Of a stretch of 64,000 nucleotides of DNA, positions 37,962-46,533 are shown in pieces. Numbering within the stretch: the first letter of the stretch is position 1; each line of letters opens with the position of its first letter. Location: contig CALISD010000127.1 in NCBI GenBank assembly GCA_938041955.1, forward strand, positions 1 to 64,000, given 5' to 3'. This stretch comes from an uncultured Granulosicoccaceae bacterium (GTDB lineage: Bacteria > Pseudomonadota > Gammaproteobacteria > Granulosicoccales > Granulosicoccaceae). A program made the position numbers and the translations under genes. The notes beneath the pieces are model-generated. The model ran no database searches and was not told the DNA's origin. It worked only from the letters and a program-made list of their open reading frames with translations.

Positions 37962-38134
37962 TGTCTCTCTCCGAAGCTGAGGCTCAAACGCCAGGCCCTA
38001 TTCGCGCGCAATTATGACAGCTAAAAAAGCGGCGCGTCATTTTTCATCATAATTGGACATTTTAAATCAGAGACTCGCAAACGAATTGCCACATTTCAGC
38101 GCTTTAATTCACGCTCTCAAAGGAGCCGCACACT

Positions 38135-40339
38135 ATGAAAATATCATCCGCTGAAATGTCCGTATTGCTAGTCCCCAATACCACCGCAAACTCACCGTCG
38201 AGTCCATGGCTACTGCAGCTTGTTTGCATACTATTCATTGCACTGCCATTTGCAGCAACAGCCGTTCCCTATGAAAGAGTTGTCAACTCATTCTCGGAAA
38301 TCGAAAGCGGAACGCTGTTAATCCCCTCCGCAAATTCTGACCGGTTCACCACCGCCCCCTTGCTGGATACCTCCGTTAAAATCGGGGTACAAGGCATGTT
38401 GTCCCGAACAACGGTTTCGCAAACCTTCACCAATGACAGCAATGAATGGATTGAAGCGGTATATGTGTTTCCGCTACCTGACGATGCGAGTGTTGATGCG
38501 CTGACAATGATTATTGCAGGCCGCACAACCAGAAGTGAAATTCAAACAAAAAAGAAAGCCAAAAAGATATACGAAACCGCCAAACGCGCAGGTAAAAAAA
38601 CCAGCCTGCTTGAACAGCAACGAGCCAACCTGTTTACTACACGGGTCGCTAATATTCCCCCGGGTGAGTCTGTACAGATTGATATCGCCTATCAATCAAC
38701 CGTACGCTACAGCGACGGTAAGTTCGAATTATATTTCCCACTCACGATCACGCCACGTTATATCCCCGGAACATCTCTGGCCTACGATGCCCGGGCACTC
38801 GAAACGAGTTCCGGCAACGGATGGGCACTACCAACAGATCAGGTTCCAGATGCAGATCTTGTCACACCTCCGATGACGGACTCCCCTTCGGCTGTGTCTA
38901 TCGTAGTATCACTTGATACCGGTTTACAGAGGCCGGCCATAGAAAGCAGCACACACGAAATCCTTAAAACCTCTACAGAAGACAATGGAAACCCAGTACA
39001 GGAAATCACGCTTGCGAATAGTGTTATACCGGCAGATAGAGACTTCAAACTAAGCTGGACGCCACAAGCGAATCAGGCACCTGTTGCTGCCGTCTTCAGA
39101 CACGACACACAACAAGAGGACAACACACTCTCTTTCGCCTCCCTGATGTTGATGCCACCACAACAGGTATTTTCGGACTCAGTGCTACGGGAAGTAATTT
39201 TTGTAATGGACACTTCATCATCCATGGGTGGCAACTCTATCAGGCAGGCCAGAGAAACCCTGACCCTGGGCATTGAGGGCCTCGCCAATACCGACACATT
39301 TAACGTTATCGAGTTTAACAGCACCTCCCGTAAACTCTTCTCGCAAACAGTGGAAGCAAACGACGAAAATAAAACCGTTGCTATCGATTGGGTTAAACAG
39401 CTATATGCAAACAACGGCACTGAAATATTAGGAGCGATGAAAAAAGCACTGGCTGATAGCCATAAAAATGATCGACAAGGCGAAGTAGCCAGGATACGCC
39501 AGATAGTCTTTGTCACTGATGGCAGTGTTGGCAATGAAGACGAAATCTTCCGCTATCTACAGCAAAACATAGGTAACAGTCGACTATTCACCATTGGCAT
39601 CGGCTCAGCACCGAACACCTGGTTTATGCGTAAAGCCGCAGAGCTCGGTCGGGGCACTTATACAACAATCGCCAACTCCTCAGAGCTTACTGAAAAGACG
39701 CTTAAGCTCTTAACCAAGCTTGAGCGACCCGTGCTCACAGATATCCAGGTGTCTTTCGAAACAGATTCACTGCCCGAAGTATTCCCCACTATTTTCCCCG
39801 ACGTATATATGGGTGAGCCAGTCCTCGCAGACGCGCGCTGGAACAATAAACTCACAGGCGGTCATGTGATCATTACCGGAAAATATGCTGGTGTACAGTG
39901 GTCCCAAAAGCTTAAGCTCAATCAGATCAAAACACCGCATGACAGTACCGACAACAGCTCAACGAAAGGGCTTGATAAGCTTTGGGCCTATCGCAAAATC
40001 CAGTCACTTGAAGATCAACTGTTGTTTGGGGCAGATACGCAAGAAACAGAAGACGCTATTACCGAAGTCGCACTCAATCATTCATTGGTAACGAGATACA
40101 CAAGCCTGGTGGCGGTTGAGGAAGCCATCAGCCGGGACCCCGAAAATGCACCGTTAAAAACAGCGGCAATACCGCAAGCCATGCCACACGGCAACACCAT
40201 GATGTTTCCACAAGGCAGCCTCGGAACAACAGCACGGTTTCTACTTTCCATTCTGATCGCCGTGTTTTCTATACTGTTCGCACTGGCCACATTGCGCCAG
40301 ACAAAAGAGATCAATAACCGCGACATTCGACCGTTGTGA
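38135..40339 (+). CDS. marine proteobacterial sortase target protein (VIT + VWA)
   Basis: This 734-residue exported protein has an N-terminal signal/anchor helix (about 27-43) and a VIT domain (about 45-180). The VWA domain (about 350-530) has MIDAS motif DTSSS at Asp359 (FVMDTSSSMGG) and FVTDGSVGNE. The C-terminus has a short motif FPQGS at 691-695, a hydrophobic helix (LLSILIAVFSILFALATL) and a few basic residues, as in sortase substrates. The expected LPXTG-like motif is degenerate. An AAAGGAG ribosome site precedes the ATG. Its stop overlaps the start of the sortase gene. Confidence 0.92.
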   Translation: MKISSAEMSVLLVPNTTANSPSSPWLLQLVCILFIALPFAATAVPYERVVNSFSEIESGTLLIPSANSDRFTTAPLLDTSVKIGVQGMLSRTTVSQTFTNDSNEWIEAVYVFPLPDDASVDALTMIIAGRTTRSEIQTKKKAKKIYETAKRAGKKTSLLEQQRANLFTTRVANIPPGESVQIDIAYQSTVRYSDGKFELYFPLTITPRYIPGTSLAYDARALETSSGNGWALPTDQVPDADLVTPPMTDSPSAVSIVVSLDTGLQRPAIESSTHEILKTSTEDNGNPVQEITLANSVIPADRDFKLSWTPQANQAPVAAVFRHDTQQEDNTLSFASLMLMPPQQVFSDSVLREVIFVMDTSSSMGGNSIRQARETLTLGIEGLANTDTFNVIEFNSTSRKLFSQTVEANDENKTVAIDWVKQLYANNGTEILGAMKKALADSHKNDRQGEVARIRQIVFVTDGSVGNEDEIFRYLQQNIGNSRLFTIGIGSAPNTWFMRKAAELGRGTYTTIANSSELTEKTLKLLTKLERPVLTDIQVSFETDSLPEVFPTIFPDVYMGEPVLADARWNNKLTGGHVIITGKYAGVQWSQKLKLNQIKTPHDSTDNSSTKGLDKLWAYRKIQSLEDQLLFGADTQETEDAITEVALNHSLVTRYTSLVAVEEAISRDPENAPLKTAAIPQAMPHGNTMMFPQGSLGTTARFLLSILIAVFSILFALATLRQTKEINNRDIRPL

Positions 40340-40920
40340 TACTCCCCACCCACCTGCTCTACAAACGTGGTGCGCGCCGAATGATTTTTTCGGCGCTGGC
40401 CATATTCAGTCTGTTGCCGGCGCTTGACGCAACGTACATGCTGGCGAAAGCGAAGCTTGCACAAGTACTCATCGAGCGCAGCTGGGGTCAATCAGGTAAA
40501 CAGCCATGGCCATGGGCAGACACATCGCCCGTAGCAAGGCTCACCATCCCGCGCCTGGCACTGGACGCATTTGTTCTCGACGGCGCAACAGGCTCATCTC
40601 TGGCGTTCGGGCCCGGCCTGGTCAACGGCTCAAGTGATCCCGGTGCAGCAGGCGTGTCCATGATTGCCGCCCACCGCGACACGCATTTCAAAGCGCTGGA
40701 GGGTATTCAAAACAAAGATATTATCAATATTCAGGGCAGTGACCGGCAATGGCATCGTTATCGAGTGGTCAGTATTGGCATCGCAGATAGCAGGGTCGAT
40801 TCGATACAACCTCAAGATGATCAGTCGCGGCTCATTCTGACAACCTGCTACCCGTTTGATGCCTTGACCGCTGGCGGCCCGCTCCGGTTTGTTGTGGAGG
40901 CAGAATTGCTTAAAAGCTGA
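40336..40920 (+). CDS. class GN sortase
   Basis: This 194-residue membrane-anchored transpeptidase is of the class found in Proteobacteria. Catalytic residues are visible: His113 (MIAAHRDTHF), Cys171 (LTTCYPFDA) and Arg184 (GGPLRFVVE). A single hydrophobic N-terminal segment (about 16-32) anchors it. It starts with GTG at 40336, overlapping the target-protein stop by 3 bases, and should process that adjacent protein. The lack of any other substrate in the window fits the one-sortase, one-target pattern. Confidence 0.92.
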   Translation: MILPTHLLYKRGARRMIFSALAIFSLLPALDATYMLAKAKLAQVLIERSWGQSGKQPWPWADTSPVARLTIPRLALDAFVLDGATGSSLAFGPGLVNGSSDPGAAGVSMIAAHRDTHFKALEGIQNKDIINIQGSDRQWHRYRVVSIGIADSRVDSIQPQDDQSRLILTTCYPFDALTAGGPLRFVVEAELLKS

Positions 40921-41044
40921 ACCGATAGGGGAACTTCTACGGGAGAATCGGTCTACTACATGTCGCCGCGTGTCACGTGCATCAGTAACGACAACACAGC
41001 CCGACTTACTCTGTTCACAATAACTGCTGACTGACCTAAAAAAC

Positions 41045-41761
41045 ATGATGACTTACTTCTGGGCCTGGTTGGCCGGTGTACTAACCCTTATCAACCCCTG
41101 TGTCCTACCCCTGCTACCTATCATCATAGCAGGCGCATTGCAGAGTCACCGCCTGGGCCCTGTGATGATGGCAATTGGCCTAACCATCTCTTTCACCACG
41201 GTGGGGGTTCTGGTAACCGCCTTTGGTCACCTGATCGGGCTTGATGAAGCCCTGATAAATAAAATTGCTGCTATTGTCATGATCATCTTTGGCATCGTTT
41301 TGCTGCTTCCGCGCGCACAAGAAAAAATGGCCAACGCGGTCGCGCCGCTCGCGTCAGGGGCTAACGATAGAATCAACAGCGCTGAATCCGGTGGTCTCGG
41401 CAGTCAACTCTTCATTGGCGTGCTGCTAGGCGCCGTGTGGTCGCCCTGCGTCGGGCCTACTCTCGGTGGGGCGATCGGGCTTGCAGCAAGTGGATCAGGC
41501 TTATTGCAGGCGGCTATTACCATGGTATTTTTCGGTATCGGCGTCTCCACCATTCTGCTGGCACTGTCTTACGGATCCAGAGAGTTGCTCAGCAAACGAA
41601 AGAACCGTTTGATGGGCTGGATGCCCTGGGCCAAGCCGATCATGGGCGTGGCCATGATCCTCGTGGGTATCACGCTTCTTCTCGGCTGGAATCTGGTCAT
41701 TGATGGCTGGTTGCTGGACATTATGCCGACCTGGTTACAGGATCTGTCTGTCAAAGTTTAA
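41045..41761 (+). CDS. ccdA: CcdA-family cytochrome c biogenesis/thiol-disulfide transmembrane protein
   Basis: This 238-residue protein has six hydrophobic helices and the paired redox cysteine motifs LINPCVLPLLP and AVWSPCVGPTLGG, which carry electrons from cytoplasmic thioredoxin to periplasmic partners. The length and motifs match CcdA, the short form of DsbD. It is on the same strand as the sortase pair but separated by about 125 bases. No cytochrome c maturation genes are nearby, so it may serve another periplasmic thiol protein. Confidence 0.86.
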   Translation: MMTYFWAWLAGVLTLINPCVLPLLPIIIAGALQSHRLGPVMMAIGLTISFTTVGVLVTAFGHLIGLDEALINKIAAIVMIIFGIVLLLPRAQEKMANAVAPLASGANDRINSAESGGLGSQLFIGVLLGAVWSPCVGPTLGGAIGLAASGSGLLQAAITMVFFGIGVSTILLALSYGSRELLSKRKNRLMGWMPWAKPIMGVAMILVGITLLLGWNLVIDGWLLDIMPTWLQDLSVKV

Positions 41762-41853
41762 CAATCCGTCTAATCAACAGACTAAGCGCCGGTGGACTGG
41801 CTACCGGAGGCTTCCGTCAACCACTAAGATGTTGATGTGTCGTGAATAGTTGA

Positions 41854-41867
41854 GACATACGTATGTC
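41854..41867. promoter_or_regulatory. 14-bp perfect palindrome upstream of the desaturase
   Basis: GACATACGTATGTC is a perfect palindrome between the ccdA-like and desaturase genes. It is about 180 bases before the desaturase start and could be a repressor site. The regulator is unknown. Confidence 0.4.
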
Positions 41868-42048
41868 CATTTGATAACCTACATGCCAACTCAGCAACAC
41901 TTCTTTTACACTGGGCGCTTGTCAACATAAGAATAAACCCGACAAGCCAATTAATTGACGGTCCACTCTCTCAATCTCCTTTGCAATACATACGATGCAT
42001 GCCATTCCCGGCAAGAGCATCACTATGTTGGTGCAAATGTTGTAGTTA

Positions 42049-43137
42049 ATGAGCCGCCACGTGTCGAATCATGGAATGACCGACCTTCAACTGTACAACC
42101 AGAACAAAATTACAGGCAACGCTTTGAGTACATCCAAAAACTGGTCTTCACGGCTCGCAGAATTCAAATCCGCTGACAATCCACGAGCACTGCTTGAGAT
42201 TGTCGTCACTGTAGTTCCACTGGCAATCCTCTGGTTTGCGATGTGGAAGGTACTGCAAACAGGCACCGTACTGGGCGTGCTAGCCTACTTCGGCCTGCTG
42301 GCATTGGCGGGAGGTATGGTGGTCAGGCTATTTATTCTGCAGCACGACTGCGGTCACGGATCGCTATTCTCATCAAAAACCACCAACGACTGGGTCGGTC
42401 GTGTTCTTGGCGTTTTCACGTATACGCCATACGACTACTGGCGATATCTTCACGCCGCGCACCATGCGTCTTCAGGTGATCTGGATCGGCGCGGCCTGGG
42501 TGATATCGATACCCTGACCCTTACCGAATACAACGAATTAAGTTCGGTTAAAAAGGCACTCTATCGCTTATATCGGCATCCATTTGTGCTTTTCGCTATC
42601 GGCCCGGCGTACATGTTTTTACTCCGGCATCGCCTGCCAATATGCATGATGACCAAACCCAATGCATGGGCAAGCACCATGGTGACAAATCTGGCCATCG
42701 TGGCAATCTCACTGCTACTCATCTATGCCGTGGGGTTAAAATACTTTCTACTTATTCAACTGCCCATCATCGTTGTCGGCGCCGCCATTGGTGTATGGCT
42801 ATTCTATGTACAACACCAGTTTGACGAGACCTACTGGGACACTCGCCCTGACTGGAAACATGAACATGCAGCATTGCACGGTAGCTCATACTATGATTTA
42901 CCCAAGCCCATGATGTGGATCACCGGCAACATCGGAATACATCACGTGCATCATTTATCCAGCCGAATCCCTTTTTACAAATTACCTAAGGTACTGAATG
43001 CTCACCCTGAGCTTAAGGAAATCGGTCGTTTGTCTTTTCTTGAGAGCTTTAAATGTGTACGGCTCGCTTTATGGGATGATGCAACCCGACGCCTTATTTC
43101 ATTTAAAGAAGCTAACCGCAAGCTCGCCTCAGCGTAA
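42049..43137 (+). CDS. membrane fatty acid desaturase
   Basis: This 362-residue di-iron membrane desaturase has the three histidine boxes HDCGHGSLF, HAAHHASSG and HHVHHLSSRIP and four or so transmembrane helices. The box pattern is of the acyl-lipid delta-12/omega-3-like group. It would introduce double bases into membrane acyl chains, typically for cold adaptation. The start is uncertain: ATG at 42049 and ATG at 42076 (MTDLQLYNQ) both lack a strong ribosome site. A clear terminator follows. Confidence 0.9.
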   Translation: MSRHVSNHGMTDLQLYNQNKITGNALSTSKNWSSRLAEFKSADNPRALLEIVVTVVPLAILWFAMWKVLQTGTVLGVLAYFGLLALAGGMVVRLFILQHDCGHGSLFSSKTTNDWVGRVLGVFTYTPYDYWRYLHAAHHASSGDLDRRGLGDIDTLTLTEYNELSSVKKALYRLYRHPFVLFAIGPAYMFLLRHRLPICMMTKPNAWASTMVTNLAIVAISLLLIYAVGLKYFLLIQLPIIVVGAAIGVWLFYVQHQFDETYWDTRPDWKHEHAALHGSSYYDLPKPMMWITGNIGIHHVHHLSSRIPFYKLPKVLNAHPELKEIGRLSFLESFKCVRLALWDDATRRLISFKEANRKLASA

Positions 43138-43160
43138 AAACTAATTCAGACTTGCAATAC

Positions 43161-43192
43161 AAAAAAGGCCACAAAATGTGTGGCCTTTTTTT
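43161..43192. terminator. rho-independent terminator, bidirectional
   Basis: A GGCCACA stem pairs with TGTGGCC around a 5-base loop, flanked by A and T runs on the two sides. It lies between the desaturase and beta-helix lipoprotein stops and can serve both convergent genes. Confidence 0.92.
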
Positions 43193-43212
43193 GTATTTAC
43201 AATCGCTATTCA

Positions 43213-44220
43213 TCAGGGATCTACAAATGCCGGATCACCCTGGTAACTGCTATTCACGTAGTTGAAGCCAAGACCAGTGAGTGGTAGCTGCAACGCATCA
43301 CGGACACTTGATTGCGCAATAAGCTGCCCGCCGGTCACACCTGTCACCGTGTTGTTGTCATCTTTAATAATCACCCGGGTGTTGCCCTCCAGAGTGACGC
43401 CATCAATGACATTAAATTCAGCATCATCCATCACGTATTTATTCGCATAGACGTACGGCTCTATACAACTCCATTCGGATAGGTCTTTGTCCTGCCGTGA
43501 AGCAACAAGGATATCGTCGCTAAAGCTACCGCCACGAATGGTATTGTAGTTGGCACCCCACTCTCTGCGTATCCCCCGCTCGCCACAGTTTCTGTACAAG
43601 GTGACTGCAGCCAGTGCATTACCAAAGAAATCGGTATTCTGAATCAGATTGCCCTGCGAGCTATCAATCGCAATGCCTTCACGCTTATCTTTTCTTTTAT
43701 TCTTCTGTGTATCAAGCCAATTGCCGGTGTCTTTATCTCTAAAGCCATTAAAGCTGATCTCACTATCACTGACAATATTTCCATGGGTGTTGTATTCAAA
43801 GTAGATACCCATAGCACCGTTGTCCGAAATAGTGCAATTACGGCAAGAGAAATTACTCGCGTTCTTATCAACAAATATCCCGTGTTGGATATTGTCTGTC
43901 ACTATAACGTTCTCAAATCTAATGCCCGATGCACCGTTCGTTATAGATACTCCACCGTCAAAGCCCGTAATAGTGACGTTACGCACTACTACATTATCTG
44001 CAGATATGACCAGTCCAACACAGTCAGTATTGCATTTACCATTAATGGTATTTCCATTACCTTCCAACACCACCCCCGGTGTTGCAAGATTATATTTAGT
44101 TTTCAGTACTTCGCTGTTTAAAGTAAGGTCTTCCGTAACGTCAACAATATCATTAACATAATCGTAGTCCGACAGACACCCTGCAAGCAACAGCGGCACA
44201 GCCAACATTGTAAGGCGCAT
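43213..44220 (-). CDS. right-handed parallel beta-helix lipoprotein
   Basis: This 335-residue lipoprotein has signal MRLTMLAVPLLLAGC with a lipobox LAGC. The body is built from repeated beta-helix rungs (VVLEGNGNTINGKC, VVVRNVTITGF, GIRFENVIVTDNIQHGIFV and others), as in NosD and pectate-lyase-like folds. Four to six cysteines in the first rungs may form disulfides. Such proteins often bind or cleave polysaccharide, but no catalytic site was recognised. Confidence 0.82.
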   Translation of the reverse strand: MRLTMLAVPLLLAGCLSDYDYVNDIVDVTEDLTLNSEVLKTKYNLATPGVVLEGNGNTINGKCNTDCVGLVISADNVVVRNVTITGFDGGVSITNGASGIRFENVIVTDNIQHGIFVDKNASNFSCRNCTISDNGAMGIYFEYNTHGNIVSDSEISFNGFRDKDTGNWLDTQKNKRKDKREGIAIDSSQGNLIQNTDFFGNALAAVTLYRNCGERGIRREWGANYNTIRGGSFSDDILVASRQDKDLSEWSCIEPYVYANKYVMDDAEFNVIDGVTLEGNTRVIIKDDNNTVTGVTGGQLIAQSSVRDALQLPLTGLGFNYVNSSYQGDPAFVDP

Positions 44221-44537
44221 GCTCTGCTCCGATTTTCAAAGGACGCAGTGTTCCAGAACAGATACGTAATATCCGCGGTAGGGATCACAAGCGAGACGGG
44301 ACTCCGTTTTATTTGAATTGCTGCCAGCACCACAGTCACTGAAAAACCATAGACTTAGGTGATGAAGTTGAGAAACCACAAACTTAAGCGCTGATTGTGC
44401 ATTTTGTGAAACAACTGCCATTGTGGTGATTCTTCAAACGAACACGGAACCATCTGATAATGTGACGCCTCTATCACTAAAACGCGCAGCACGAGTTATA
44501 TCTGTGTAGCACTATGATCGACAAGGCGAATAAAATA
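44221..44537. other. intergenic region upstream of the SDR gene
   Basis: This is about 317 bases with no recognised gene. It holds an imperfect direct repeat (AAACCATAGACTTA and AAACCACAAACTTA, near 44344 and 44373). Confidence 0.4.
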
Positions 44538-45386
44538 ATGCGAAGCAAAGTTGCTTTTATAGGCTGCGGAAAGATAGCCAGTCACAGTGCGATCACCTTA
44601 AAACAAGAAGGCCTTGAGGTACTTGGCGTCCGGCGTAACACTGCCGATCTGCCTGAGTCGCTACCATCACATTCTGCTGATGTTATGCAGCCGGAAAGTC
44701 TGCAATTTCTACAAACCCACAGACCGGACACCATTGTATATTCGCTGGCTGCGGAGTCTTTCAATGAACAAAGCTATACCAACGCCTATATCACGGGGCT
44801 GCAAAACGTCATTGCCGCTTGTGATATATCAACGCTCAAACGCTTGATATTTGTATCCTCCACTGCGGTCTACCATCAAAATGATGGATCTATCGTTGAT
44901 GAAACTTCAGCCACTGAACCCCGGCGTTTTAACGGACAGATCATGTTGCAGGCAGAACAACTGTCGTTACGTACAGGTATCGCTACGTGCCTGAGATTCA
45001 GCGGGATATACGGCCCCGGCCGTACCCGCATGATTGATAGAGTTCGCAACGGTCAATGCTCTGATGAAAACGCGACCGCTTTCAGCAACCGTATACACTC
45101 TGCAGATTGCGCTGCCATTCTAGCGCATATAGTAAAACAGGAAACACTGCCAAAGATCATCATCGGCAGTGATTCAAACCCTGCCGGCGCTAACGAGGTA
45201 GAGAGTTATATTGCCAATCAACTGGACATTAAAAAGCGTTACGCTCAAAACAACCAAAGCAAACCCATGAGAATCGCCGGTAGTAAGCGGTGCAGCAACC
45301 GCCTGCTACTTGATACCGGCTACCAGTTACTCTACCCCGACTATCGCGCAGGGTACAAGCAACTACTGACAGACTTAAATGGCTGA
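44538..45386 (+). CDS. NAD(P)-dependent epimerase-like SDR, YeeZ-type
   Basis: This 282-residue Rossmann protein has a degenerate cofactor loop (KVAFIGCGKIASH) and a YHQN segment in VSSTAVYHQNDGSIVDE, where the catalytic Tyr is followed by HQN. It resembles the YeeZ/extended SDR group in FSGIYGPGR and NRIHSADCA. Substrate is unknown. The ATG at 44538 is preferred because a purine-rich AAGGCGA lies upstream; an ATG at 44514 lacks a ribosome site. Confidence 0.78.
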   Translation: MRSKVAFIGCGKIASHSAITLKQEGLEVLGVRRNTADLPESLPSHSADVMQPESLQFLQTHRPDTIVYSLAAESFNEQSYTNAYITGLQNVIAACDISTLKRLIFVSSTAVYHQNDGSIVDETSATEPRRFNGQIMLQAEQLSLRTGIATCLRFSGIYGPGRTRMIDRVRNGQCSDENATAFSNRIHSADCAAILAHIVKQETLPKIIIGSDSNPAGANEVESYIANQLDIKKRYAQNNQSKPMRIAGSKRCSNRLLLDTGYQLLYPDYRAGYKQLLTDLNG

Positions 45387-45547
45387 GTGCACTACCGGAA
45401 AAGCAACTGGTAACTACCCAGGCATCACAGCCTGTCAATATCACCCGGGGCTATGACTGCGTCCACGATCTGTCTTTACCCGTGACGTCAAACCAGCCTC
45501 AGCCGCTACTACAGTTTATGACGCATAAAACACACTATTCTACTACA

Positions 45548-46531
45548 TCAGTACGGCGCTACGATCGGCTGAGCCTTGAGCTTTGAAGCAACCGGGGAAA
45601 TTCCCTCAAACACAGAACCTTCCTCAAACCACGATTTCGGCGCGGGTGCACCCCATAACGTTTGACGCTGTTTGTCCGTTAAATCCCACCGGATCGGCTC
45701 ATGATCAGGATCGACCGTTTGATAGTCAGAGCAGTAGATTTCAATTCTGTGCCCGTCAGGATCAAGAATGTACAAAAAGAAGGCGTTTGAGATGCCGTGC
45801 CTGCCGGGGCCACGTTCAATGTTATCAACGTAGCCTGTGGTCGCCATTAAATCCAGAAGATCTATAATGTTCAGCGGTGTGGGCACCCAAAACGCGGTGT
45901 GATGCAGCCGTGGTCCGACACCGTTGGTGAAAGCAATGTCATGCACACCACCTTTTCTGTGCATCCAGGCAGCCCATACTTTACCGCTCTCACTATCTTC
46001 AGTGTATTCGGTAACGCGAAAGCCCATCTCGTTATAGAACGCAACAGCACCATCAACATCTGATGAAAAACAGTTAAAGTGATCTATGCGTAGCGGCTTA
46101 ACCCCTTTGTATAAAGCATATTTTTGATGCAGACTTTCAAGGCGATCCATCTTGGCATAGAACTCTAGTGGCGTACCCCACGGATCAACAGCGTGTAGTG
46201 TCTTTCCCTGCCATTCACGTTCCACCCATTCCGTCGCCAAACCCTTAGCTTGAAAAAACTGTTCAATTTTCTCGAGATCACTTTCATCATAAACTTTAAA
46301 GGCGATATATCGCACACAAGCTTCATCACCCTGCACCAGCATGATGCAATGATGACCACGTTCTTCCATCGCACGCAGGCTCACCCGGCTGGAATCTTCG
46401 TGTGTTACCTGCAAGCCGAGAATATTGGTATAGAACTCCTTGCTCGCAGCAAGATCTCTCACCTGTAGTTCTACATGGCTCAAGCGAACAATATTAAAGT
46501 CAGGATATAAATTCGGTTCAGGTACTGGCAT
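45548..46531 (-). CDS. hpaD: 3,4-dihydroxyphenylacetate 2,3-dioxygenase
   Basis: This 327-residue extradiol ring-cleavage enzyme of the vicinal oxygen chelate fold opens the ring of homoprotocatechuate. Metal ligands appear as His151 (LRIDHFNCF), His210/211 (LHHTAFWV) and Glu264 (HRIEIYCSDY), spaced as in the Brevibacterium enzyme to within one residue. It follows hpaE by 2 bases on the same strand. Later pathway steps are not in this window. Confidence 0.92.
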   Translation of the reverse strand: MPVPEPNLYPDFNIVRLSHVELQVRDLAASKEFYTNILGLQVTHEDSSRVSLRAMEERGHHCIMLVQGDEACVRYIAFKVYDESDLEKIEQFFQAKGLATEWVEREWQGKTLHAVDPWGTPLEFYAKMDRLESLHQKYALYKGVKPLRIDHFNCFSSDVDGAVAFYNEMGFRVTEYTEDSESGKVWAAWMHRKGGVHDIAFTNGVGPRLHHTAFWVPTPLNIIDLLDLMATTGYVDNIERGPGRHGISNAFFLYILDPDGHRIEIYCSDYQTVDPDHEPIRWDLTDKQRQTLWGAPAPKSWFEEGSVFEGISPVASKLKAQPIVAPY

Positions 46532-46533
46532 GC

